Shown: in pieces, positions 9,065 to 18,118 of the stretch | How positions within the stretch are numbered: the first letter of the stretch is position 1 | Layout of the letters: every line of letters begins with the position of its first letter | Source: Micromonospora ferruginea | Lineage (GTDB): Bacteria > Actinomycetota > Actinomycetes > Mycobacteriales > Micromonosporaceae | Length of the DNA stretch: 64,000 nt | Direction of reading: 5' to 3' | Assembly: GCF_013694245.2 (NCBI RefSeq) | Contig: NZ_CP059322.2 | Location: 3,169,001 to 3,233,000 of the forward strand | The notes under the pieces: generated by a model | What the model was told of the DNA's origin: nothing | What the model saw: only the letters and a program-made list of their open reading frames with translations | The model's database searches: none | Position numbers and translations under genes: made by a program

Positions 9065-9108
9065 GCGGTATACCTCTGAGTCATAAGAATGACTGAGAGG
9101 TATACCGC
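9065..9108. repeat. 44-nt near-perfect palindrome R2, copy 1
   Basis: The left arm at 9065-9084 pairs with the right arm at 9089-9108 at 19 of 20 positions around the loop AAGA. The outer part is GCGGTATACCTCT and the inner part is AGTCAT. It is AT-richer than anything nearby. A related but half-degenerate version sits at 29420-29448. Candidate roles are a protein-binding site, a hairpin terminator for the upstream minus-strand gene, or the remains of a small transposable repeat. Confidence 0.75.
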
Positions 9109-9159
9109 CGAAAAGTGATGTGTCGTCTGGCGAGCACCGCAGGGCCGGAGAACGTCCGG

Positions 9160-9363
9160 CCAAGCCGAGCCAAGCCGGGCCGGGCCGGGCCGGGCCGGGC
9201 CGGGCCGGGCCGGGCCGGGCCGGGCCGAGCCGAGCCAGGCCGAGCCGAGCCAGGCCGAGCCGAGCCGAGCCAGGCCGGGCCGAGCCAGGCCGGGCCGAGC
9301 CAGGCCGGGCCGAGCCAGGCCGGGCCGAGCCAGGCCGGGCCGAGCCAGGCCGAGCCGAGCCGG
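9160..9363. repeat. GCCNN pentamer array
   Basis: About 40 consecutive pentamers of the form GCC plus two purines (GCCGG, GCCGA, GCCAA, GCCAG) fill this stretch. It starts with a nearly pure GCCGG run at 9174-9225 and passes into a 15 nt higher-order unit (GCCGG GCCGA GCCAG) repeated about six times. It ends some 10 nt before the stop codon of the symporter gene. The period of five breaks the codon period, so it is not a protein-coding repeat by design. Confidence 0.85.
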
Positions 9364-9373
9364 GTGGGGCGGG

Positions 9374-10771
9374 TCAGGTGGTGGAGCCGGCCAAGGGGCG
9401 GTCGGCGTCGGGTGGGGTCGCCGCGTCGGGGGCGCGCTTGTCGTCGTGCTCGTCGACCATGCTGGCCTCGTCGAACGGTCGGTCCCCGGCCAGCACGGCG
9501 CGGGCCTGGTCCCGGTCGAACTCGCCGGTCCAGGTGCCGACCAGGACGGTCGCGACGGCGTTGCCGGCGAAGTTGGTCAGCGCCCGGGCCTCGGACATGA
9601 ACCGGTCGATGCCGACGATCAACCCGACGCCGTCGACCAGGTCCGGCCGGTGCGACTGCAGGCCGCCGGCCAGCGTGGCCAGTCCGGCGCCGGTCACTCC
9701 GGCCGCGCCCTTCGAGGCGATCACCATGAACACCAGCAGCGAGATCTGCTCGCCGACCGCCAGCGGCTTGCCGAGCGCGTCGGCCACGAAGAGCGACGCC
9801 ATGGTCAGGTAGATGGCGGTGCCGTCCAGGTTGAACGAGTAGCCGGTGGGGACCGTGATGCCGACGACCGGCCGGCCCACGCCAACGTGCTCCATCTTGG
9901 CGATCAGCCGGGGCAGCGCCGACTCCGACGACGAGGTGGAGAGGATGAGTAGGAACTCGCGGCCCAGGTAACGCAGCAGGGAGAAGATCGAGATCCCGGC
10001 GATCAGGCGCAGCAGCAGGCCGAGCACCACGATCACGAAGATCAGGCAGGTGGCGTAGAAGCCGAGCATGATCTGCGCCAGGCTCTTGAGCGCGTCCACG
10101 CCGGTGGCGCCGACCACCGCCGCCATGGCGCCGAACGCGCCGATCGGGGCCAGCCACATGATCATCGCCAGCACCTTGAAGACCAGGCGCTGGAGCACGC
10201 CGACCGCCCGCAGCACCGGTTCGCCCCGGCTGCCGAGGCTCTGCACCGCGAAACCGACCAGCAGCGCGACCAGCAGGGTCTGCAACACCTCGCCCTCGGT
10301 CAGCGCGGAGACCAGCGTGGTCGGGATGATCCCGAGCAGGAAGTCGACCGTGCCGCCACTCTCCTCGCCGGCCGCGGACCGGCCCGCGTCGGCCACGTCC
10401 GGGCCCAGGTCCAGACCCGACCCGGGGTGGATGATGTTGCCGACCACCAGGCCGATCGCCAGCGCCACGGTCGACATGACCAGGAAGTAGCCGAGCGCCA
10501 GGCCGCCGACCTTGCCGACCTTCGCCGCCTGCCGGACGGACCCGACGCCGAGCACGATCGTGCAGAAGATGACCGGGCTGATCATCATCTTGATCAGGTT
10601 CACGAAGCCGGTGCCCAGCGGTTTCAGCGCCTTGCCGACGTCGGGGGCGACCAGGCCGACCACGATGCCGGCGACGACGGCGGCGATGACCGCCAGGTAG
10701 AGGTACCGGGTCCGGTCCCGGCGGGCGGGCCGGACATCCGCGGGGGTGGGGGTGGTGGTGTCCATGTCCAC
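9374..10771 (-). CDS. dctA: C4-dicarboxylate / amino acid:cation symporter (DctA/GltP family)
   Basis: A 465-residue membrane protein of the DAACS family that couples uptake of dicarboxylates (or glutamate/aspartate) to protons or sodium. It has the expected eight helices plus two re-entrant loops. The serine-rich hairpin SSSESALP is the HP1 tip and NLDGTAIY is the ion-binding helix (family NMDGT). The hydrophilic tail after about residue 425 is rich in acidic residues. The start may be GTG 10771 or ATG 10765; neither has a strong ribosome site. It stands alone, without a DctB/DctS sensor nearby. Confidence 0.88.
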   Translation of the reverse strand: MDMDTTTPTPADVRPARRDRTRYLYLAVIAAVVAGIVVGLVAPDVGKALKPLGTGFVNLIKMMISPVIFCTIVLGVGSVRQAAKVGKVGGLALGYFLVMSTVALAIGLVVGNIIHPGSGLDLGPDVADAGRSAAGEESGGTVDFLLGIIPTTLVSALTEGEVLQTLLVALLVGFAVQSLGSRGEPVLRAVGVLQRLVFKVLAMIMWLAPIGAFGAMAAVVGATGVDALKSLAQIMLGFYATCLIFVIVVLGLLLRLIAGISIFSLLRYLGREFLLILSTSSSESALPRLIAKMEHVGVGRPVVGITVPTGYSFNLDGTAIYLTMASLFVADALGKPLAVGEQISLLVFMVIASKGAAGVTGAGLATLAGGLQSHRPDLVDGVGLIVGIDRFMSEARALTNFAGNAVATVLVGTWTGEFDRDQARAVLAGDRPFDEASMVDEHDDKRAPDAATPPDADRPLAGSTT

Positions 10772-10804
10772 ACTGTGAGGCAGGTCTCACCGGACCGCAC
10801 CCGC

Positions 10805-11701
10805 TCAGCCCGGGGCGGGCAGGCCGGCGAGCGCGGTCGCCATCTCCGCCCGGACCCGGGGCAGCGACCAGCCGGCCAGCTCGGGCAGGCCGTGGCGTTC
10901 TCGCAGCCGCCGCACGGCCGCCAGGCCGACCAGGTAGCCGCAGCGCCGGGGCAGGTCGCCGCGCCGCAGCGAGTCCCGCATGAGGAAGTACGCGGCGTGA
11001 TGGTCCGGGTCGACGGCGTCGAGGTCGGCCCGGACCCGGCCGAGGATCTCCGGCCAGCGGCGGCGGCACTCGTCGAGCCAGGCCCGGTGGCCGGGCCGGC
11101 CGAACCAGAGGTACGCCTCCAGCGGCCGGCCCGGATCGAGTTCGGCGGTGACCTGGGTGGCCAGCCCTTCGGCGAAGAGCTGGTTCGCCACCCCGTGCGA
11201 CGGCCAGTCGCGGATCCCGGCCCGGCGGTCGTGCACCACGTGCGCGGTCTCGTGCCGCACCAGCAGCCCGACGTCCTCCTCCGGGCCGAGCAGCTCCACG
11301 GCGAGGAAGAGGGCGTACCGGCCGCCCAGGTCGTCGGCCCAGCCGTTGGCGTGGCGCAGCCCGACCAGCACCACGCACTCGACCGGTCCACCCTCGCCGG
11401 ACCAGCCCAGCGCCCCGGCCGCGTCCGCGACGCCGGCGGGCAGCAGGTCGCGTACCGCCTCGGCTCGGGCGGCCAGGTCGGTGACCCGGTCGCGGAGGCC
11501 GGCCACGGCGGTGGTCACCGCCGCCGGGTCGGACCATTCGCCGTCGCCGTCCAGGGCCCGGAACACGTCCGGGTGCCGGGACAGGTAGCGGGACCGCCAC
11601 AGCTCCGGCCAACGTTCCGCGCCGGCGGACCGGCACTCGGTCAGGCTGGCCAGCGCGTCCGGCACCAGGTCACGCACGTGCAGCAGGTCGGGGGGCGGCA
11701 T
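10805..11701 (-). CDS. Putative zinc metallopeptidase with HExxH motif, unknown function
   Basis: A 298-residue soluble protein with no signal peptide. It carries HETAH at residues 150-154 and FAEGLATQV with a glutamate at 178. This is the arrangement of a gluzincin metallopeptidase (two histidines, then a downstream glutamate as third zinc ligand). The overall pattern resembles the DUF2268-type predicted Zn-proteases, but I cannot confirm the family. It lies 37 nt after dnaE on the same strand, so it may share the dnaE transcript. No substrate can be proposed. Confidence 0.6.
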   Translation of the reverse strand: MPPPDLLHVRDLVPDALASLTECRSAGAERWPELWRSRYLSRHPDVFRALDGDGEWSDPAAVTTAVAGLRDRVTDLAARAEAVRDLLPAGVADAAGALGWSGEGGPVECVVLVGLRHANGWADDLGGRYALFLAVELLGPEEDVGLLVRHETAHVVHDRRAGIRDWPSHGVANQLFAEGLATQVTAELDPGRPLEAYLWFGRPGHRAWLDECRRRWPEILGRVRADLDAVDPDHHAAYFLMRDSLRRGDLPRRCGYLVGLAAVRRLRERHGLPELAGWSLPRVRAEMATALAGLPAPG

Positions 11702-11738
11702 CCCTGCGATGCTGCCCGATCACCGCCCACCCCGCACG

Positions 11739-14700
11739 TCAGCTCACGTTGGCCGGACCCAGGACGCTCTTCAGGTCGCCCATCAGCGCGGTGGTCGCGG
11801 CCACCCGGAACGGGCCGAGGCGCAGCGTGGTGACCTTGCCGCCGTTGAGCAGCTTGACGTGCACCTCGGTGTCGCCGGGGTGCAGCACCAGGGTCTCCTT
11901 GAGCCGCTCGACCAGCGGCGGGGTGCAGCGGTGCACCGGGATGGTCAGCGTGACCGGCTTGTTGGCCGGGTTGCTGGTGACGTCCGGCATGGACATGTCC
12001 ATCGCCATGATCCGGGGGGTGTCGTCGCGCCGGTCCACCCGGCCCTTGACCACCACGATGGCGTCCTCGGCGATGTACTGCCCGATCACCTCGTAGGTGT
12101 TGGGGAAGAACAGCGTCTCCACGCCGCCGGCCAGGTCCTCCAGGGTGGCCGAGGCCCACGCCCGGCCCTGCTTGGTGACCCGGCGCTGCACCCCGGAGAG
12201 GATGCCGGCCAGCGTGACGACCGCGCCGTCGGGCACCGTGCCCTCCTCGGAGAGCGCGGCGATGGTGGTGTCGGCCGCCGCGCCGAGCACGTGTTCCAGG
12301 CCGAACAGCGGGTGGTCGGAGACGTACAGGCCGAGCATCTCCCGCTCGAACGCCAGCTTGTCGCGCTTGTCCCACTCCCCGTCGCCGATGACCGGCATGA
12401 CCGTGGTGCTGCCGCCGACGTCGGCGTCGCCGAAGCCGGCGCCGAAGAGGTCGTACTGGCCGACCGCCTCCTTGCGCTTGACGTCGGCGTACGCGTCGAT
12501 GGCGTCGGCGTGCACGGCCAGCAGGCCCTTGCGCGCGTGGTTCAGCGAGTCGAACGCGCCCGCCTTGATCAGCGATTCGATGGTCTTCTTGTTGCAGGCG
12601 ACCGCGTCCACCTTGGACAGGAAGTCGTAGAAGTCGGCGTACTCGCCCTTCTCCTCGCGGCAGCGCATGATCGACGCGACCACGTTCGCGCCGACGTTGC
12701 GGACCGCGCCGAGACCGAACCGGATCTCCTTGCCGACCGGGGTGAACGGCCCGGCGGAGGTGTTCACGTCCGGCGGCAGGACCTGGATCCGCATCCGGCG
12801 GCACTCGGACAGGTAGAGCGCCATCTTGTCCTTGTCGTCGCCGACCGAGGTGAGCAGCGCCGCCATGTATTCCGCCGGGTAGTGCGCCTTGAGGTAGGCG
12901 GTCCAGTACGACACCAGGCCGTACGCGGCGGAGTGCGCCTTGTTGAAGGCGTAGCCGGCGAACGGCACCAGGACGTCCCACACCGCCTGGATGGCGTCGT
13001 CGGGATAGCCGTTCGCGCGGCAGCCGTCCCGGAACGGGACGAACTCCTTGTCCAGGATCTCCTTCTTCTTCTTGCCCATCGCGCGGCGCAGCAGGTCGGC
13101 CTGGCCGAGCGTGTAGCCGGCGAGGATCTGCGCGGCGCGCTGCACCTGCTCCTGGTAGACGATCAGGCCGTGGGTGGGGGCGAGGATCTCGCGCAGCGGC
13201 TCCTCCAGCGCCGGGTGGATCGGGGTGATCTCCTGGAGGCCGTTCTTGCGCAGCGCGTAGTTGGTGTGTGAGTCCACGCCCATCGGGCCGGGCCGGTAGA
13301 GCGCCAGCACGGCGGAGATGTCCTCGAAGTTGTCCGGCTTCATCATCCGCAGCAGCGAGCGCATCGGGCCGCCGTCGAGCTGGAACACGCCCAGCGTGTC
13401 GCCGCGGGCGAGCAGCTCGTACGCGGCCTTGTCGTCCAGCGGCAGGCCAAGCAGGTCCAGCTCCTTGCCGTGGTTGAGCTGGATGTTCTTCACCGCGTCG
13501 TCGATGATGGTCAGGTTGCGCAGGCCGAGGAAGTCCATCTTCAGCAGCCCGAGCGACTCGCACGTCGGGTAGTCGAACTGCGTGATGATGACGCCGTCGG
13601 CGTCGCGTCGCATCAGCGGGATGTGCTCGATGATCGGCTCGGCGGACATGATGACGCCGGCCGCGTGCACACCGGTCTGCCGGATCAGCCCCTCGATGCC
13701 CTTCGCGGTCTCGATGACCTTCTTGACGTCCGGGTCGGACTCGTAGAGGCCGCGGATCTCGCCGGCCTCGGCGTAGCGCGGGTGCTTCGGGTCGAAGATG
13801 CCCGACAGCGGGATGTCCTTGCCCATCACGGCCGGGGGCATGGCCTTGGTGATCCGGTCGCCGACCGCGTACGGGAAGCCCAGCACCCGGGCCGAGTCCT
13901 TGATCGCGGCCTTCGCCTTGATCGTGCCGAACGTGGCGATCTGCGCGACCTTGTCCTCGCCCCACTTGTCGGTCACGTACTTGATGACCTCGCCGCGCCG
14001 GCGCTCGTCGAAGTCGATGTCGACATCGGGCATCGAGACGCGCTCGGGGTTGAGGAACCGCTCGAAGATCAGCCCGTGCGGGATCGGGTCGAGGTCGGTG
14101 ATGCCCAACGCGTACGCGACCAGCGAGCCGGCCGCCGAGCCACGGCCCGGGCCGACCGCGATGCCCTGGCTCTTCGCCCACTGGATGAAGTCGGCGACCA
14201 CGAGGAAGTAGGACGGGAAGCCCATCTGGATGATGACGCCCAGCTCGTACTCCGCCTGGACGACGTGGCCCTCCGGGATGCCGTTCGGGAAGCGGCGCTT
14301 GAGCCCGACGAACGTCTCCTTGCGGAACCAGGACTCCTCGGTCTCGCCCTCGGGGATCGGGAACCGCGGCATCAGGTTGTGGAAGGTGAACATCCCGGCC
14401 GGGTCGACCTTCTCCGCCACCAGCAGCGTGTTGCGGCAGCCCTGCTGCCACAGCTCGGAGGAGTCGACCGCGCGCATCTGGTCGGCGGACTTGACGAAGT
14501 AGCCGCCGCCCTCGAAGCGGAACCGGTTGGGGTCGGCGACGTTGCTGCCGGTCTGTACGCAGAGCAGCACGTCGTGCGCCTCGGCCTGCGCCTCGTGGGT
14601 GTAGTGCGAGTCGTTGGTGACGACCGGCGGGATGTCGAGCTTGCGGGCGATCTCGGTGAGCCCGTCGCGGACCCGGCGCTCGATGTCGAGGCCGTGGTCC

Positions 14701-15272
14701 ATGATCTCCAGGAAGTAGTTGTCCTTGCCGAAGATGTCCTGGTAGGCGGCGGCGACCTTGAGCGCCTCGTCGAACTGGCCGAGCCGCAGCCTGGTCTGCA
14801 CCGCGCCGGACGGGCAGCCGGTGGTGGCCATGATGCCCTCGGCGTGCTCGGCGATCAGCTCCATGTCCATCCGGGGCCACTTGACGTAGTGGCCCTCCAT
14901 CGACGCCCGGGAGTTAAGCCGGAACATGTTGTGCAGGCCGGTGCGGTTCGCCGCCCACATGGTCATGTGGGTGATGGCGCCGTTGCCGGAGACGTCGTCG
15001 CTCTTCTGCTCGGGGCGCCCCCACTTGACCCGGGCCTTGTGGAAGCGCGACTCCGGCGCGACGTACGCCTCGACGCCGAGGATCGGCTTGACCCCGGCGG
15101 CCATGGCCTGCTTGTAGAAGTCGTTCGCGCCGTGCATGTTGCCGTGGTCGGTGATCGCGACCGCCGGCATGCCGAGCCGCGCCGCCTCGGCGAAGAGGTC
15201 CTTGAGCCGGGCCGCACCGTCGAGCATCGAGTACTCGGTGTGTACGTGCAGATGCGCGAACGAATCGCCCAT
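11739..15272 (-). CDS. dnaE: DNA polymerase III subunit alpha (replicative DnaE)
   Basis: This 1177-residue protein is the chromosomal replicative polymerase. The N-terminal PHP domain begins [13 protein letters not shown] with intact metal-binding histidines, which in actinobacteria provides proofreading. The palm has PDVDIDF with the catalytic aspartates. The helix-hairpin-helix and the OB-fold region ([15 protein letters not shown]) follow. The length fits DnaE1 rather than the shorter error-prone DnaE2/ImuC. The ATG at 15272 follows a G-rich segment. A TAGGGT box on the minus strand at 15324-15329 is a candidate -10 about 50 nt upstream. Confidence 0.97.
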   Translation of the reverse strand: MGDSFAHLHVHTEYSMLDGAARLKDLFAEAARLGMPAVAITDHGNMHGANDFYKQAMAAGVKPILGVEAYVAPESRFHKARVKWGRPEQKSDDVSGNGAITHMTMWAANRTGLHNMFRLNSRASMEGHYVKWPRMDMELIAEHAEGIMATTGCPSGAVQTRLRLGQFDEALKVAAAYQDIFGKDNYFLEIMDHGLDIERRVRDGLTEIARKLDIPPVVTNDSHYTHEAQAEAHDVLLCVQTGSNVADPNRFRFEGGGYFVKSADQMRAVDSSELWQQGCRNTLLVAEKVDPAGMFTFHNLMPRFPIPEGETEESWFRKETFVGLKRRFPNGIPEGHVVQAEYELGVIIQMGFPSYFLVVADFIQWAKSQGIAVGPGRGSAAGSLVAYALGITDLDPIPHGLIFERFLNPERVSMPDVDIDFDERRRGEVIKYVTDKWGEDKVAQIATFGTIKAKAAIKDSARVLGFPYAVGDRITKAMPPAVMGKDIPLSGIFDPKHPRYAEAGEIRGLYESDPDVKKVIETAKGIEGLIRQTGVHAAGVIMSAEPIIEHIPLMRRDADGVIITQFDYPTCESLGLLKMDFLGLRNLTIIDDAVKNIQLNHGKELDLLGLPLDDKAAYELLARGDTLGVFQLDGGPMRSLLRMMKPDNFEDISAVLALYRPGPMGVDSHTNYALRKNGLQEITPIHPALEEPLREILAPTHGLIVYQEQVQRAAQILAGYTLGQADLLRRAMGKKKKEILDKEFVPFRDGCRANGYPDDAIQAVWDVLVPFAGYAFNKAHSAAYGLVSYWTAYLKAHYPAEYMAALLTSVGDDKDKMALYLSECRRMRIQVLPPDVNTSAGPFTPVGKEIRFGLGAVRNVGANVVASIMRCREEKGEYADFYDFLSKVDAVACNKKTIESLIKAGAFDSLNHARKGLLAVHADAIDAYADVKRKEAVGQYDLFGAGFGDADVGGSTTVMPVIGDGEWDKRDKLAFEREMLGLYVSDHPLFGLEHVLGAAADTTIAALSEEGTVPDGAVVTLAGILSGVQRRVTKQGRAWASATLEDLAGGVETLFFPNTYEVIGQYIAEDAIVVVKGRVDRRDDTPRIMAMDMSMPDVTSNPANKPVTLTIPVHRCTPPLVERLKETLVLHPGDTEVHVKLLNGGKVTTLRLGPFRVAATTALMGDLKSVLGPANVS

Positions 15273-15396
15273 GCGTGGCGCCCCCCGGGTTGTGGATCAA
15301 GCTGCGTCGGAGTCGACCGACCCACCCTACCGAGGTGATCTCGCCGGCTCCACCGTCCGCGCCGAGGGTGGCCCGGGTCTCTCCGAACACTGGTGC

Positions 15397-15456
15397 GTGC
15401 CACACGACGGTGTATCAGCTTGCAATGGTGTGTGGCACACACTATCGTGTGATACA
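15397..15456 (+). promoter_or_regulatory. Leaderless promoter and nested inverted repeats before the PadR gene
   Basis: A -35 box TTGCAA (15420-15425) and a -10 box TATCGT (15443-15448) are separated by exactly 17 nt, and the ATG at 15456 is 7 nt past the -10. No ribosome site is present, so transcription probably starts at the start codon. Two pairs of inverted repeats are interleaved over the promoter: GTGCCACAC with GTGTGGCAC, and TGTATCA with TGATACA, the last touching the ATG. They are natural operator candidates for autorepression by the PadR protein. Confidence 0.65.
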
Positions 15457-15797
15457 TGGTCAGCGACGAGGTCCTCCGGACCCACCTTCAGGAGCTGCGG
15501 CGCGGCACGGTCGTCGTCGCCAGCCTGGTGGCGCTCCGCCGCCCCGACTACGGCTACGCCCTGCTGCAACGGTTGGCCGCGCACGGCTTCGCGGTCGACG
15601 CCAACACGCTCTACCCGCTGCTGCGCCGCCTGGAGGACCAGGGGCTGCTGACCAGCGAGTGGAACACCGAGGAAAGCCGGCCGCGCAAGTTCTACCGCAC
15701 CAGCGACGACGGCGAGACGGTGCTCGGCCGCCTGCTCGACGACCTGACCGCGGTGCGGACGTCCGTCACCCAACTGATCGAAGGAGTGGGGCGATGA
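15456..15797 (+). CDS. PadR family transcriptional regulator
   Basis: A 113-residue winged-helix protein with the typical PadR core: DYGYALLQRL, then NTLYPLLRRLEDQGLL as recognition helix, and RPRKFYRTSDDG as the wing. A short C-terminal dimerisation helix follows. It overlaps the downstream HAAS-type membrane gene by 4 nt (ATGA). PadR regulators of this size are often co-transcribed with HAAS-domain membrane proteins and an ABC transporter; here no transporter follows. Confidence 0.9.
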   Translation: MVSDEVLRTHLQELRRGTVVVASLVALRRPDYGYALLQRLAAHGFAVDANTLYPLLRRLEDQGLLTSEWNTEESRPRKFYRTSDDGETVLGRLLDDLTAVRTSVTQLIEGVGR

Positions 15798-16735
15798 GTT
15801 CCCTGACCGACCGCTACGTGGCGGCCACCCTGCGGACCGTGCCGGCGCCCCGCCGCGCCGAACTGGCCGAGGAGCTGCGCGCCTCCATCGCCGACATGAT
15901 CGACGACCGGACCACCGGCGGGCAGGACCACGCCGCCGCCGAGCGCGAGGTGCTCACCGAGATGGGCCGCCCCGAGCAGCTCGCCGCCCGCTACAGCGAC
16001 CGCACGCTCCAGCTCATCGGCCCGCGCTACTACCTGGTCTGGTGGCGGGTGCTGCGCACCCTGCTCACCTGGATCCCGGCGGCGGTCGGCGTGCTCACCG
16101 GTCTCGTCACGGCCACCGTCGGCGACGAGCCGGGCCGGGCCGTCGGCGCGGCGATCTCGGTCGCGCTCCAGACCGCGGTGCAGGTCGCGTTCTGGGTGAC
16201 GCTGAGCTTCGCCGTCCTGGAGCGCACGCGGGCGCCGCTCGGCCTGCCCGAGTGGACCGTCGACCAGCTCCCCGAGGAGACCGGCGACCGACAGATCAGC
16301 CAGCCGGACAGCGTGGCCTCGGTCGTCTTCCTGCTCGGCACCGTCGCGGCGATCGTGTGGCAGCACTTCCAAACCTGGATCGGCGACGGCGCGCGGCTGC
16401 CGGTGCTCGACCCGGCACTGTGGAGCTTCTGGCTCCCGGCCCTGATCGTGGTGCTCCTCGCCACCGTCGGCCTGGAGGTCGCGAAGTACCGGGCCCGGCG
16501 GTGGACCTGGCCGCTGGTCGCGGTCAACGCGCTGCTCAACCTGGCGTTCGCGGCGCCGGTGGTCTGGCTGCTGCGGACCGACCGGCTGCTCAACCCGGAG
16601 CTGGTCGACCGGTTCGCCTGGCTGCGTGACGGCGGCGCGGAGGACGTCGCCCGCGTCGCCGTCGTGGTGACCGTGGTGATCGCGGTCTGGGACGTGGTGG
16701 ACAGCGCGGTCAAGGCCCGACGCGCGGGGCGATGA
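15794..16735 (+). CDS. HAAS-domain membrane protein, partner of PadR regulator
   Basis: A 313-residue protein. Residues 1-75 form a small helical domain of the HAAS type (RAELAEELRASIADM, then EVLTEMGRPEQLAARY). About six membrane helices follow (for example WWRVLRTLLTWIPAAVGVL, VVFLLGTVAAIVW, LPALIVVLLATVGLE). Its role is unknown; such proteins are thought to sense or transmit membrane signals. It is translationally coupled to the PadR gene, so the pair forms a self-contained regulatory unit, closed by a strong terminator at 16741. Confidence 0.75.
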   Translation: MSSLTDRYVAATLRTVPAPRRAELAEELRASIADMIDDRTTGGQDHAAAEREVLTEMGRPEQLAARYSDRTLQLIGPRYYLVWWRVLRTLLTWIPAAVGVLTGLVTATVGDEPGRAVGAAISVALQTAVQVAFWVTLSFAVLERTRAPLGLPEWTVDQLPEETGDRQISQPDSVASVVFLLGTVAAIVWQHFQTWIGDGARLPVLDPALWSFWLPALIVVLLATVGLEVAKYRARRWTWPLVAVNALLNLAFAAPVVWLLRTDRLLNPELVDRFAWLRDGGAEDVARVAVVVTVVIAVWDVVDSAVKARRAGR

Positions 16736-16740
16736 GCCCC

Positions 16741-16780
16741 GGTCCCGGTCCGGCGCCCACGACGGCGCCGGACCGGGACC
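16741..16780 (+). terminator. Strong hairpin terminator of the PadR-HAAS operon
   Basis: A perfect 17-bp stem (16741-16757 paired with 16764-16780) encloses the six-base loop CACGAC, 5 nt after the stop codon of the HAAS gene. There is no T tract, as is common in this phylum. It also argues against starting the next gene at 16732. Confidence 0.85.
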
Positions 16781-16833
16781 GCGTCGCCGACAACGCGAAG
16801 AATCCGGACCGCTCGGTCCGGGTCGGTTACGGT

Positions 16834-17421
16834 ATGCCGGAATTCGTCCGCCAGCTCCCGGTGATGCCGATGCCCATGCCGCCCGTCCACCGTCCACTTC
16901 GCGCCGTCCCACTCACCGCGGTCCTGCTGACCGCGGTCGCCGCCATCGCCCCGGCGGCCCGGGCCGCGCCGCCCGACGTGCCCTTCCAGGCCGGGCTCTC
17001 CATCTCGGTGCCGACCGGTCCGGTCTCCTTCGGCGCGACCGCCCCGGGCGGGACGCTCACCGGGCACCTCGGCACGGTGCAGGTCGACGACGACCGCCTG
17101 CTCGGCGGGAGCTGGACCACCTCGGTCACCGCGACCTCCTTCACCACCGGCGCCGGGGATCCGACCAGGACGATCGGCGCCGACCACGTGCGTTACTGGT
17201 CCGGCCCGGCGACGCTGGCCGTCGGTACGCTCGCGGTGCACCCGGGGCAGCTCACCGCCGCGGACGCGGTCAGCCTCGACGTCTCACGGGTGGCGTTCCG
17301 GGCCGACCTGAACCTGCTCTTCCTCAGCAGCGTGGCCTGGAACCCGTCGCTGATCATCGGTACTCCCCCGGCCGCGGTGGCGGGACCCTACCGGGGCACG
17401 GTCGTCCACTCGGTCGTCTGA
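16834..17421 (+). CDS. Secreted protein, WxL-like surface protein A
   Basis: The protein is about 195 residues. A Sec signal peptide (VPLTAVLLTAVAAIAPAARA, cleaved before APPDV) is followed by a beta-rich mature part. The mature part has SWTTSVTAT in the middle and ends with a WNPSL...AGPYRGTVVHSVV pattern. This resembles the two tryptophan motifs and C-terminal GTYTGTITHTV end of WxL cell-surface domains. The frame is open back to 16732, but that region contains the terminator of the previous operon, so a start at ATG 16834 (or 16864-16876) is preferred. It is paralogous to the next gene. Confidence 0.6.
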   Translation: MPEFVRQLPVMPMPMPPVHRPLRAVPLTAVLLTAVAAIAPAARAAPPDVPFQAGLSISVPTGPVSFGATAPGGTLTGHLGTVQVDDDRLLGGSWTTSVTATSFTTGAGDPTRTIGADHVRYWSGPATLAVGTLAVHPGQLTAADAVSLDVSRVAFRADLNLLFLSSVAWNPSLIIGTPPAAVAGPYRGTVVHSVV

Positions 17422-17517
17422 GCTGTACAAAAAACGCATAGGCAATCAAAGCCCCCAAAACGGCACTTAATCTCCTGCTCGGAACGAGGGTTCCAACCGA
17501 CGGGAGGTACTACCTGC

Positions 17518-18114
17518 ATGAAACGCCACCTGACCGCAGCCGCCACGATCGGCGCGGCCGCTTTGGCCGCCGGCCTGCTCAACGCCGCACCGGCCTACGC
17601 CGCCGACTGCCTGAACACCGTGGCCTGCCCGACCGACGTCACGTTCACCATCACCGCGGGCGCCCTGAACATCACCGTGCCGGACAACGCCACGCTGACC
17701 ACCCAGACGCCCTCCGGCACGCCGACGACCTGGTGGGCGTACGGATCGCTGGGCGACGTCACCGTGACGGACCTGCGCGCCAGCAACCCCGCCAACTGGG
17801 TGGTCACGGTGGCGAGCACCGACTTCACCCACAGCGGCACCGGTCCACTCATCCCCAGCTCCGACGTCTACTACTGCTCGGGCCCCGCGACGACCACCGG
17901 CGGCGTCGGCACCTTCACCCCCGGCCAGCTCGGACCCTGCACCGCGCCGCCGCCACCGGTCGGCGACGCGCTGGGCTCCTCGCAGACCGCGTTCACCCAC
18001 GCCTCGGGCATCGGCGTCAACAACGCGACGTGGACGCCGTCACTCAGCGTGCAGATCCCGTTGAACGCCGTCGCCGGCACCTACACCGGCACCATCACGC
18101 ACACCGTCACCTGA
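17518..18114 (+). CDS. Secreted protein, WxL-like surface protein B
   Basis: A 198-residue exported protein with a clear signal peptide (MKRHLTAAATIGAAALAAG, cleavage near AYA-AD). The mature part has NWVVTVASTDF and ends ATWTPSLSVQIP then AGTYTGTITHTVT, close to the end of WxL domains. Two cysteine pairs may form disulfides. A good ribosome site (GGGAGG) precedes the ATG. The 96 nt upstream is unusually AT-rich for this window (a run of A and TTAATC) and is a likely promoter. It shares the end pattern with the preceding gene, which suggests duplication. Confidence 0.65.
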   Translation: MKRHLTAAATIGAAALAAGLLNAAPAYAADCLNTVACPTDVTFTITAGALNITVPDNATLTTQTPSGTPTTWWAYGSLGDVTVTDLRASNPANWVVTVASTDFTHSGTGPLIPSSDVYYCSGPATTTGGVGTFTPGQLGPCTAPPPPVGDALGSSQTAFTHASGIGVNNATWTPSLSVQIPLNAVAGTYTGTITHTVT

Positions 18115-18118
18115 GCGC

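Larger units (their letters stand above)
8720..9373. other. Gene-free repeat hot spot
   Basis: No credible gene was found in these 654 nt. The stretch holds a C-rich hexamer array, a 69 nt palindromic element, a 44 nt near-perfect palindrome and a GCCNN pentamer array, one after the other. All long reading frames here are collagen-like or proline-rich translations of the repeats. Both flanking genes (aminotransferase and symporter) are on the minus strand, so the promoter of the aminotransferase should lie within the first part. Confidence 0.85.

Noticed and set aside
9160..9363. CRISPR array
   Set aside because: The 15-nt units are contiguous without unique spacers and no cas gene is present.
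9115..9600. Collagen-like frame with SQAGP repeats
   Set aside because: It is a translation of the GCCNN pentamer array running into the symporter antisense; the repeat period of five is not codon-driven.
13470..15338. 622-codon plus-strand frame
   Set aside because: Antisense shadow of dnaE; no start site or motif.
16732..16833. Earlier start for the first secreted protein
   Set aside because: The region is a perfect 17-bp terminator hairpin and would bury the signal peptide about 50 residues inside.
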